From an uncultured Anaerocolumna sp. (GTDB taxonomy: Bacteria; Bacillota; Clostridia; Lachnospirales; Lachnospiraceae), in contig CALDJN010000211.1 of the NCBI GenBank assembly GCA_937901695.1, forward strand, positions 1 through 25,755: DNA of 25,755 bases, in the 5' to 3' direction. Position 1 is the stretch's first letter; every line of letters starts with the position of its first letter. Under the pieces are notes generated by a model. The model saw only the letters and a list, made by a program, of their open reading frames with translations. It searched no databases and was not told where the DNA came from. Below are positions 1 to 6,698 of the stretch, one piece after another. Made by a program: the position numbers and the translations under genes.

Positions 1-1248
1 TTGGTGTTTTATCATGTAACGTGGTATTTCTTCTTTGAATTTTTCAACAAAATAAGGACGTTCCGGTCTTGGACCTACCAGACTCATTTCCCCTTTTAGT
101 ACATTAAATAATTGTGGTAATTCATCAATGCTTGTCTTACGAATGAATTTACCAATCTTTGTAACACGTGGGTCATTAGAGGTTGTCCAAGCTTTTTTCT
201 CTTTGGCTTCTGTTTGCACTTCCATAGAACGGAATTTGTACATTTTAAATTCCTTATTATGCTTTCCAATTCGAATTTGTGAGAAAATGATTGGTCCTGG
301 TGAGGTAAACTTGATAATAATTGCAACGATAATCATTGGTATGCCAAAGATTAGAAGTGCTACAAAACAGCCAAATAAATCAGTGGCACGTTTCGTAAAT
401 TTATTAAATGTATTACTTAAAGGTACATTACGTATATTAATTACAGGTAATCCGACTAAATCTTCCGTATATGGTATAGTAGGGAAGAAGTTTTGATAAT
501 CTGGTATAAATTTCGTATGTACACCAGATTTCTCACATAATGCAACAATTCGTCCTAGTTTTGAATATTCATCCAAACTTAGTGTAATTGCTATTTCATC
601 CAAATGATTTTGTGGCAAAATCTCTAATAAATCATCAATACTTCCGATTACTTTTATATTACGATATAAGGTTCCGCGTTCCTTTTTATCATCTAGTATT
701 CCGTGAACCAAATAACCCCATTGAGGATTAGCTAAAATCCTATCAATATAAGCTTCTGCAGCACCACTATAACCCACCAACACGATATGTTTTAGGTTAA
801 AGCCTTTCTTTCTTGCCATACGAATGGAGTAATTAAGAATCAATCGATAAGAAGTATCCAGCACTACATTAGTAAGGAAGAAAAGGACAATCACTGCACG
901 GGAAAAATCTTGTTTCTTTAATAGAAATAAGATTAAAGCAAAATAAGCTAAAGATAAAATATTTGCTTTTACGATGTTGTATAAATCCAACCGTTTACTT
1001 TGTGTTTGATTTGGACTATACAAGCTGCAGTAGTAATAAATAATTAGATATCCAGGTAAGATAAAAATAAGTATTTGCAAGTAATCTGTTAAAGGAAGGT
1101 AGTTGGTATGATCCAGCCTAAAAATTCCCCATCTGGATAAAGGACTGTCAAATCGGAGGTAATATGCAATAATAAAGGAAATGGTTATTAAAATACCATC
1201 AATTATAACCCTTATTTTTTTTGTCTTTTTTTGATTATTTTTTGCCAT
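1..1248 (-). CDS. Polyprenyl-phosphate sugar phosphotransferase (exopolysaccharide initiating enzyme), 3' end cut by window edge
   Basis: Reading the minus strand from ATG at 1248 gives 416 open codons that run off the window at base 1, so the C-terminus is missing. The N-terminal part has several hydrophobic segments. A Rossmann-like domain follows (IVLVGYSGAAEAYIDRIL, roughly residues 155-175). The C-terminal bacterial sugar-transferase domain carries family hallmarks: FTSPGPIIFSQIRIGKHN then MYKFRSM (about residues 308-335), and DELPQLFNVLKGEMSLVGPR with RPE after it (about 374-398). Proteins of this build (WcaJ/PssY type) move a sugar-1-phosphate from a nucleotide sugar onto undecaprenyl phosphate at the membrane, the first step of capsule or exopolysaccharide assembly. 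The sugar cannot be told. The start at 1248 is preferred because GGTGA lies 5 bases upstream; in-frame ATGs at 1260 and 1266 lack such a site. Its partners would lie outside the window on the left. Confidence 0.9.
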   Translation of the reverse strand, partial: MAKNNQKKTKKIRVIIDGILITISFIIAYYLRFDSPLSRWGIFRLDHTNYLPLTDYLQILIFILPGYLIIYYYCSLYSPNQTQSKRLDLYNIVKANILSLAYFALILFLLKKQDFSRAVIVLFFLTNVVLDTSYRLILNYSIRMARKKGFNLKHIVLVGYSGAAEAYIDRILANPQWGYLVHGILDDKKERGTLYRNIKVIGSIDDLLEILPQNHLDEIAITLSLDEYSKLGRIVALCEKSGVHTKFIPDYQNFFPTIPYTEDLVGLPVINIRNVPLSNTFNKFTKRATDLFGCFVALLIFGIPMIIVAIIIKFTSPGPIIFSQIRIGKHNKEFKMYKFRSMEVQTEAKEKKAWTTSNDPRVTKIGKFIRKTSIDELPQLFNVLKGEMSLVGPRPERPYFVEKFKEEIPRYMIKHQ

Positions 1249-1309
1249 AATGTTCACCATATTCATTTATGTGATATTTTATATTTACAGTTAATCTTAT
1301 CAGGAAAGT

Positions 1310-1331
1310 CCCCCGCTTAAAGGGGCGGGGG
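1310..1331. other. GC-rich hairpin in the spacer before the sugar transferase
   Basis: CCCCCGC (1310-1316) and GCGGGGG (1325-1331) form a perfect 7-bp stem, standing out in AT-rich DNA. It lies in the likely leader of the minus-strand sugar transferase. No T-run follows on either strand, so it is not a clear terminator. Confidence 0.5.
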
Positions 1332-1420
1332 GTTTGACTTGCCTATTTTGGGCAGGAATTTAAATGCCTGCTTAAATGCCACGAAGCAGCAATAAGGGTT
1401 GAGCAAGTAGTAATAGCAGA

Positions 1421-1580
1421 TAAATTTGCCTGTGGGTAAAACCCACCTATCAGCAAAACTTGTCTGTGGGTAAAACCCACCTATTAGCAAAACTTGTCTG
1501 TGGGTAAAACTCACCTATCAGCAAAACTTGTCTATGGGCAAAACTCACCTATGGGCAAAACTTGCCTGCCGGCAAGTGGA
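1421..1580. repeat. 34-bp tandem repeat array, about 4.5 units, each with a small palindrome
   Basis: Units begin at 1421 (35 bp), 1456, 1490, 1524 and 1558 (partial). The early units contain GTGGGT-AAA-ACCCAC, a 6-bp hairpin. Later units keep the pairing only through G:T wobble (GTGGGT/ACTCAC) or drift, and the last ends in a different perfect hairpin, CTTGCC-TGCC-GGCAAG at 1561-1576. There are no unique spacers between units, so this is a plain tandem array and not a CRISPR. It lies between two divergent genes and just upstream of a promoter-like sequence at 1591. Confidence 0.85.
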
Positions 1581-1590
1581 AATATCCGCT

Positions 1591-1619
1591 TTGACTACTG
1601 TATGTTTTCATATTATTAT
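1591..1619 (+). promoter_or_regulatory. Sigma-A type promoter, possible htrA promoter
   Basis: TTGACT (1591-1596), a 17-bp spacer and TATTAT (1614-1619) match the consensus well. The same two hexamers and spacing occur in front of glnS. If active, the transcript would start near 1631 and read through the 64/61-bp repeats before htrA, giving a leader of over 400 nt. Its -35 box lies inside a dispersed element also found at 3964-4006 and 25133-25186. Confidence 0.5.
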
Positions 1620-1718
1620 AATACATGATTCCGATTTAGTCTACAATAGCAAAATTCTTAATATTTTGTGTCTATTTTAAAAATGCACGAAGGTAAGGCA
1701 AGTAAAAGGAAGAAGGGA

Positions 1719-1868
1719 TGCCACAGACTGAACTGTAATTTTTAAATTTTATGTTAAGGTTCAGGAAGTTGACGCAAGCAGGTGCCACAGACTGAACTGT
1801 AATTTTTAAATTTCTTAAGGTTCAAAAAGTTGACGCAAGCAGATGCCACAGGCTGAACAGTAATTTAT
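1719..1868. repeat. Tandem repeat of 64/61 bp, two full units and a partial third
   Basis: Units start with TGCCACAG-CTGAAC at 1719, 1783 and 1844. The first two are near identical along their length, apart from a short indel, and both end in GTTGACGCAAGCAG. The third stops after about 25 bases. They lie upstream of htrA and encode nothing recognisable. From 1869 to 2040 I see no further structure beyond AT-rich DNA. Confidence 0.8.
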
Positions 1869-2057
1869 AGATGAAGGCGGAATACATACAAAATAAACAA
1901 AAAATTCACATTTAAAACACAAAAGGTTGATACAATAATTTTAACAAAATGATTTAAGCAAGAAAATTTTATCATAATTGAGCTTGCCGAGAAGGAATAT
2001 TCTTCGGAAACTTTATATATGGATTTTAATATTAGATAAGTAAAGGAGATGCACACT

Positions 2058-3785
2058 ATGGATGAATTTAATAATAATCAAAATAACAATAACAATTCCA
2101 ATCAACCGGATGGAAACTTAAGTAATGAAACTATAAAAAATGAATCTATAAACAATGAAACTATAAAAAGTGAATCTGGAAACAATGAATCTGGAAACAA
2201 TGAATCTGCAAGCATTCAAGGTTCAGATACAAATAATAACATAAGTTATAATAATCAGGAATCAGATAAGGGAAACCATAACAACCTAGGTACAAATAAT
2301 GAAAATACCGGTTCTGTTAATAATAATCAATCTGTACCATATAAGTTTTGGGCAGAACAGATTTCTCCTAATAAGAACGGACAAAATAATGGTTCACCTT
2401 ATAATAACAATAACAATTTTAACGGCAACATAAATAATAACGGGAATCAAAATAGATCAAACACGTATCAAAACTTCAATGGTCAGGCAGGAAATTCAAA
2501 TCAATATTCTTATAAGGACCAATCTTCATCAGGAGCTGGTAAAGTGAAAGGGAAAAGTTTTTTAAAGAAAGCAGTAGCTATTTTATGTGCAGCAGTAGTA
2601 TTTGGTGTAATTGCAGGTGCTACCTTCATTGGTGTCAATGAACTTTATTACAATATTAATCCAAATGCACAATCATTTTCTTATAGTCTTAGAAATGGAA
2701 TTGATGGTTTCGGAAACAAGTTAAATCTGGGTATTCCTAGAGATTCAGACAAAAGGCTATCAACTACAACTATTTCAGAAAATACCATTCAACAAAAAAC
2801 AGATATAACAGATGTTGTAGAGGCGACTATGCCTTCCATTGTTACGATTACCGGCACATTTACTCAAACATTTGATTGGTTTGGCCAGCAGTATAGTGAA
2901 CCAAATGTAGGAAGTGGTTCCGGTATTATCGTAGGTCAAAATGATAAAGAACTGCTAATCGCAACCAATAACCATGTAGTGGAAGGTGCAAATCCACTTG
3001 AAGTAACCTTTATTGATAATACTCAGGCGAAAGCAATTGTTAAAGGAAGCGACTCCGTTGCAGACCTTGCAGTAATAGCAATCGACCTTAGTACAATAAG
3101 CAAAGATACCATGAATGCCATTAAGATTGCTAAGTTAGGTGATTCTGATTCTGTCAAAGTTGGACAAATGGCTATAGCAATAGGAAATGCATTAGGTTAC
3201 GGACAATCTGTAACAGTTGGTTACATTAGTGCAAAAGATAGAGAAGTCAAGATTGATAATAATACCATGGTATTATTACAGACAGATGCGGCTATAAATC
3301 CTGGTAATAGTGGTGGAGCTTTGCTGAATACAAAAGGTGAAGTCATTGGAATTAATTCTGTAAAATATGCCTCCCAAGAAGTAGAAGGTATGGGATATGC
3401 CATACCAATTTCCAGAGCAGTTCCTATTATAAATGAATTGATGAATCGTGAAACTATAAAAGAGGATGAGAAGGGATATCTGGGAGTATACATTAAAGAA
3501 ATTACAGAAGATATTGCAAATGCTTATAATTGGCCAAGGGGTGTTTATGTAAGAGGAGTTGTCGAGGGTGGCAGTGCCGACAAAGCAGGTATTGTTACTG
3601 GAGATATTATTACTAAGGTAAATGGTACCCAAGTTACAGGAGCAACTCAATTACAAGAAAAAATATCTTCCTATCGGGCAGGTACCGATATAAAATTAAC
3701 CATAATGCGTATGGTGGATGGAAAATATGTTGAAAAGGAAGTCACAGTAAATTTAGTAAATAAAAATGTATTTAAAGAAAAGTAA
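2058..3785 (+). CDS. HtrA/DegP-like membrane-anchored serine protease with Asn-rich N-terminus
   Basis: This is a 575-residue trypsin-like protease with a C-terminal PDZ domain. The catalytic triad is visible: His306 in TNNHVVEG, Asp336 in SVADLAVIAID and Ser418 in NPGNSGGAL. The PDZ domain spans about residues 480-565. One membrane segment (about 170-195, AVAILCAAVVFGVIAGATF) follows a basic KGKSFLKK stretch, so the first 170 residues should be cytoplasmic and the protease outside. That cytoplasmic part is very rich in Asn, Ser, Gly and Glu, with short duplicated coding blocks such as GNNES. HtrA proteins degrade or refold damaged exported proteins. The start is ATG 2058: AAAGGAG ends directly against the ATG at 2049 but is 9 bases from 2058. 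A strong terminator follows, so it is probably monocistronic. Confidence 0.93.
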   Translation: MDEFNNNQNNNNNSNQPDGNLSNETIKNESINNETIKSESGNNESGNNESASIQGSDTNNNISYNNQESDKGNHNNLGTNNENTGSVNNNQSVPYKFWAEQISPNKNGQNNGSPYNNNNNFNGNINNNGNQNRSNTYQNFNGQAGNSNQYSYKDQSSSGAGKVKGKSFLKKAVAILCAAVVFGVIAGATFIGVNELYYNINPNAQSFSYSLRNGIDGFGNKLNLGIPRDSDKRLSTTTISENTIQQKTDITDVVEATMPSIVTITGTFTQTFDWFGQQYSEPNVGSGSGIIVGQNDKELLIATNNHVVEGANPLEVTFIDNTQAKAIVKGSDSVADLAVIAIDLSTISKDTMNAIKIAKLGDSDSVKVGQMAIAIGNALGYGQSVTVGYISAKDREVKIDNNTMVLLQTDAAINPGNSGGALLNTKGEVIGINSVKYASQEVEGMGYAIPISRAVPIINELMNRETIKEDEKGYLGVYIKEITEDIANAYNWPRGVYVRGVVEGGSADKAGIVTGDIITKVNGTQVTGATQLQEKISSYRAGTDIKLTIMRMVDGKYVEKEVTVNLVNKNVFKEK

Positions 3786-3791
3786 TCATAT

Positions 3792-3867
3792 GGATTGTTG
3801 TAAAATGAACCACTCCCTGCCTGCTTGGCAGGGGGCGGTTCAAAATAATTTGCAACAGTCCTTTTTT
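3792..3867 (+). terminator. Long rho-independent terminator after htrA
   Basis: A nested hairpin has an outer stem GGATTGTTGTAAA (3792-3804) pairing with TTTGCAACAGTCC (3849-3861) through two G:T wobbles. The inner stem starts GAACC and ends GGTTC (3807-3841) around a CTGCC/GGCAG core. CTTTTTTC follows. The outer arms resemble the GCTGTTGCA start of the hairpin elements at 17609 and 23517. Confidence 0.85.
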
Positions 3868-3963
3868 CTTTGGTCTGGGAGCTTGCTATACAAACTTGCA
3901 GTAGAAGAAGGAAGTTAATAAAAATTTAAGTTTTCTTCTATTGTTTCCATATAAAGTCTAGGA

Positions 3964-4006
3964 TATAATGGTTAGTAAAGTTAGTTAAAGTGGATATTTC
4001 CACTTT
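3964..4006 (-). repeat. Dispersed hairpin element, copy 2
   Basis: AAAGTGGA-TATT-TCCACTTT at 3987-4006 is a perfect 8-bp hairpin. Read on the minus strand it continues as AAATATCCACTTTAACT and then AACTTTACTA, closely matching 1574-1602 and 25164-25186. No gene lies here. The rest of 3868-4149 shows nothing else I can support. Confidence 0.55.
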
Positions 4007-4149
4007 TCTAATGAAGTTAAACTGCCAAATTAATTTGATATAGATAGGAAATTGAATAAATCAAAAGAAAGTGTTCAAATGTAAGAATTCAAGCGAAAAT
4101 ATGAAAAGAATATTTTTAATAGCCTTAGCAGCTGAAGATTAATGTTGCT

Positions 4150-4245
4150 ATTAAAACATCAATAAGGAATTCTGCCATATTATTAAAATATCAATGAGGA
4201 ATTCTACAATGTTATTAAAACATCAATAAGGAATTCTACAATATT
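4150..4245. repeat. 32-bp tandem repeat, three units
   Basis: Units start at 4150, 4182 and 4214 with ATTAAAAYATCAATRAGG, followed by AATTCT and an AT-rich tail. The period is exactly 32 bp and there are few differences between units; a decayed piece follows to about 4258. The array lies directly upstream of the clpX-like gene and may fall in its leader. Confidence 0.8.
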
Positions 4246-4305
4246 AGAAAATCAATCAATATATTTTAGTTTTAAAAGGAACAGTATTAGAATAAGGAGA
4301 TAAGT

Positions 4306-5943
4306 ATGGATAAAAATAACAAAGGTAAAGATAACAATAACAAAGGTAAAGATAACAATGATAATGATTACAAAGATAACAATGATTACAAATACAATGA
4401 CTTAGGCGACAATGACTTTAGAGAAATCATAATAGACCATAAAGATTTCAAAGATTCTTCAGATAGAGATACCAAGGATTCTTCAGATAGAGATACCAAA
4501 GATTCTTCAGATAAAAAAGAATCTAAAACCAGTGATTCAAAAGACAATAAAGACGAATATGAAGAAATCTGCTATATCTGCCGCAGACCAGAAAGTAAAG
4601 CCGGTAAAATGATGCACTTACCTAATAATATATGCATCTGTTCTGATTGTATGCAAAAGACATTTGATACTATCAATAACAATGGCAATGGCATACCTTA
4701 TATAGATATTATGAATCTATCACCTAATTTAATGAATTTGAGTCAGATGCAGGAGATACCGAATAGCCAAAAGTTAAAGAAGAAGAAACCCAAGGAAGAA
4801 ACCCAGGAAAATCAACCGATATTTGATATTAAGAAGATTCCTTCCCCTCATATTATAAAGGGACATTTGGATGAATATATCGTTGGTCAGGAACATGCCA
4901 AGAAGGTAATATCTGTAGCTGTATATAATCATTATAAAAGAGTAGCTGCCAATACTATGGATGATATTGAAATTGAGAAATCCAATATGTTAATGATTGG
5001 ACCAACTGGAAGTGGCAAAACTTATTTGGTAAAAACCTTAGCTAAATTGTTAAATGTTCCCCTTGCAATTACAGATGCTACTTCTCTTACCGAGGCAGGC
5101 TATATTGGTGATGATGTAGAAAGTGTCGTATCCAAACTTTTAGCAGCCGCTGATAATGATGTGGAAAAGGCAGAACGAGGAATTATCTTTATTGATGAAA
5201 TTGATAAAATAGCCAAAAAGAGAAATACCAACAGTAGAGATGTCAGTGGAGAATCCGTACAACAAGGATTGTTAAAATTACTGGAAGGAAGTGAAGTAGA
5301 AGTTCCTGTAGGCGCTACCAGTAAGAATGCCATGGTTCCAATGACTACAGTAAATACGAAGAATATACTATTTATTTGTGGTGGGGCATTTCCTGATTTG
5401 GAAAAGGTTATTAAAGAAAGATTAAATAAAAAAGCCTCCATTGGATTTAGTGCGGATTTAAAAGATAAGTATGATAACGACCTTAATATACTGCAAAAGG
5501 TAACTGTGGAAGATTTAAGGGAATTTGGTATGATTCCAGAATTTATCGGAAGACTTCCTATTATATATACTTTAGAGGGTCTTACAAAGGATATGCTGGT
5601 AAAAGTTTTAAAAGAGCCTAAAAATGCTATATTAAAACAGTATAAAAAATTATTACAGTTAGATGAAGTTTTATTGGAATTCGAAGATGGTGCTTTAGAT
5701 GATATAGCGGAAAAGGCATTAGAAAAAAAGACTGGGGCAAGAGCTTTAAGAGCCATTATTGAAGATTTTATGCTTGATATTATGTATGAAATCCCCAAAG
5801 ACGATAATATTGGAAAAGTTATTATTACAAGAGATTATGTAGAACATAAAGGTGGACCAATTATAGAAATGAGAGGTACCTTTAAGCTGGGAGATAGCCA
5901 TGAAACTATTAAAAAACTTGAAAGAAATAATGCATTTCAATAA
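4306..5943 (+). CDS. clpX: ClpX-like AAA+ unfoldase with low-complexity N-terminal extension
   Basis: The protein has 545 residues, against about 410-430 for typical ClpX. Residues 1-85 are an Asp/Lys/Asn/Ser-rich extension built from in-frame repeats, including DSSDRDTK encoded by a 24-bp repeat at 4453-4512. The ClpX zinc-binding domain follows (Cys89, Cys92, Cys112, Cys115), then a linker and the AAA+ module: Walker A GPTGSGKT (232-239, Lys238), pore-loop GYIGDD, Walker B IIFIDEIDK (Asp297, Glu298), GGAFPDLEKVI, and sensor-2 GARALRAI. An IGF tripeptide at 379-381 is where ClpX proteins dock onto ClpP, so it probably works with ClpP. AAGGAGA sits 5 bases before ATG 4306. The usual clpX neighbours (tig, clpP, lon) are absent, so this may be a second copy; that is inference. 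Confidence 0.9.
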   Translation: MDKNNKGKDNNNKGKDNNDNDYKDNNDYKYNDLGDNDFREIIIDHKDFKDSSDRDTKDSSDRDTKDSSDKKESKTSDSKDNKDEYEEICYICRRPESKAGKMMHLPNNICICSDCMQKTFDTINNNGNGIPYIDIMNLSPNLMNLSQMQEIPNSQKLKKKKPKEETQENQPIFDIKKIPSPHIIKGHLDEYIVGQEHAKKVISVAVYNHYKRVAANTMDDIEIEKSNMLMIGPTGSGKTYLVKTLAKLLNVPLAITDATSLTEAGYIGDDVESVVSKLLAAADNDVEKAERGIIFIDEIDKIAKKRNTNSRDVSGESVQQGLLKLLEGSEVEVPVGATSKNAMVPMTTVNTKNILFICGGAFPDLEKVIKERLNKKASIGFSADLKDKYDNDLNILQKVTVEDLREFGMIPEFIGRLPIIYTLEGLTKDMLVKVLKEPKNAILKQYKKLLQLDEVLLEFEDGALDDIAEKALEKKTGARALRAIIEDFMLDIMYEIPKDDNIGKVIITRDYVEHKGGPIIEMRGTFKLGDSHETIKKLERNNAFQ

Positions 5944-6364
5944 TCAGGCGAATGAAACCAATCAAAATAAGGGTAGAAGTGGAATAGAAAAAAACAAATC
6001 CTATAAGAAAAGCCCAATAGAAATGGTTCAAGAAGGCAGGAACTTGGCAGAAAAGAATTCAGCAGAAAGCTATTCAAAAAGAAGTAACCCAGAGGGAAAT
6101 AATTTGAAAGAAAAAATCTTCAAAACAGGGAACTCAAGAGAACAGAATTTAGAAGAAAAAAGCCCGAATGAAAGAAATTTGGAAAGAGAGAATCTTGGAA
6201 ATTTAAATCCAGATTCTTCTGAAGGTATTGAGGTGGAATATGAAATTGTAGAAAGGGAAATCCTTCCTGAGAAAATTATCTGTCCGGATTGCGGTGGAAT
6301 TACTTTGGAAGGATTGGATTTCTGCGACAAGTGTGGTGGTGAACTGCATATTTATAACCGTTAG
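5900..6364 (+). CDS. Small zinc-ribbon protein overlapping the clpX-like gene
   Basis: This encodes 154 residues with no recognised family across most of the length. Residues 1-110 are hydrophilic and rich in Glu, Asn, Lys and Ser, with loose repeats of the type NLxEKxxxxxN. A short zinc ribbon closes the protein: Cys128-Pro-Asp-Cys131-Gly-Gly and Cys142-Asp-Lys-Cys145-Gly-Gly. The start overlaps the clpX-like gene by 44 bp in another frame. GGGAG lies 6 bases before ATG 5900, supporting this start; an in-frame ATG at 5930 is possible with a weaker site. The overlap implies translational coupling, so a partner or adaptor role for the unfoldase is conceivable but unproven. Confidence 0.75.
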   Translation: MKLLKNLKEIMHFNNQANETNQNKGRSGIEKNKSYKKSPIEMVQEGRNLAEKNSAESYSKRSNPEGNNLKEKIFKTGNSREQNLEEKSPNERNLERENLGNLNPDSSEGIEVEYEIVEREILPEKIICPDCGGITLEGLDFCDKCGGELHIYNR

Positions 6365-6377
6365 CTGTTTTATTAAA

Positions 6378-6457
6378 GAATCTAATAAAACTCATATAAC
6401 AATTCTATAAAGAATCTTATAAGGAATCTAATAAAACTCATATAACAATTCTATAAA
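6378..6457. repeat. Two direct copies of a 34-bp sequence
   Basis: The 34 bases at 6378-6411 recur without change at 6424-6457 (start-to-start distance 46 bp). Both begin GAATCTAATAAAACTCATA. They follow the zinc-ribbon stop codon. No palindrome is evident. Confidence 0.8.
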
Positions 6458-6486
6458 AAATCTGTAAATAATCATAAAAATTACGG

Positions 6487-6515
6487 TTGACAAATAGAAT
6501 TTACAATAGTATTAT
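6487..6515 (+). promoter_or_regulatory. Consensus sigma-A promoter upstream of the liv operon
   Basis: TTGACA (6487-6492), 17 bp, TATTAT (6510-6515): one of the two best promoters in the window. The predicted start is near 6522, only about 8 bases ahead of the terminator-like hairpin at 6530. A weaker second promoter could be TTGAAA (6641-6646), 17 bp, TATTTA (6664-6669), which would start just before the livK ribosome binding site. Confidence 0.6.
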
Positions 6516-6529
6516 TATATCCAAGAATA

Positions 6530-6568
6530 AAGGCGTTCAAGAAAAAAACCAGATGAACGCCTTGTTTT
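6530..6568 (+). terminator. Terminator-like hairpin just after the promoter at 6487
   Basis: AAGGCGTTCA (6530-6539) and TGAACGCCTT (6554-6563) form a perfect 10-bp stem with a 14-base A-rich loop, followed by GTTTTG. A second, weak AT-only hairpin TGATAT/ATATCA (6580-6595) is followed by eight T. They may end transcription from clpX, or act as a leader attenuator or end of a tiny RNA from the promoter at 6487. Confidence 0.6.
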
Positions 6569-6698
6569 GTATCTATTAGTGATATTTAGATATCAATTTT
6601 TTTTAAAACATTTTACTTTAATGCATTAATAAGTAATAAGTTGAAAGTGGTAAAGAAAATGAATATTTATCTAAATAATATCTTAGGGAGGATTGTTT

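Noticed and set aside
128..496. Plus-strand reading frame opposite the sugar transferase
   Set aside because: The minus-strand frame carries clear conserved motifs through the same bases; this one is its shadow.
1317..1514. Small minus-strand protein of 65 residues
   Set aside because: It is only a translation of the tandem repeats, with no ribosome binding site or family resemblance.
1421..1580. CRISPR array suggested by regular 34-bp repeats
   Set aside because: Units abut with no unique spacers, and no cas genes are present.
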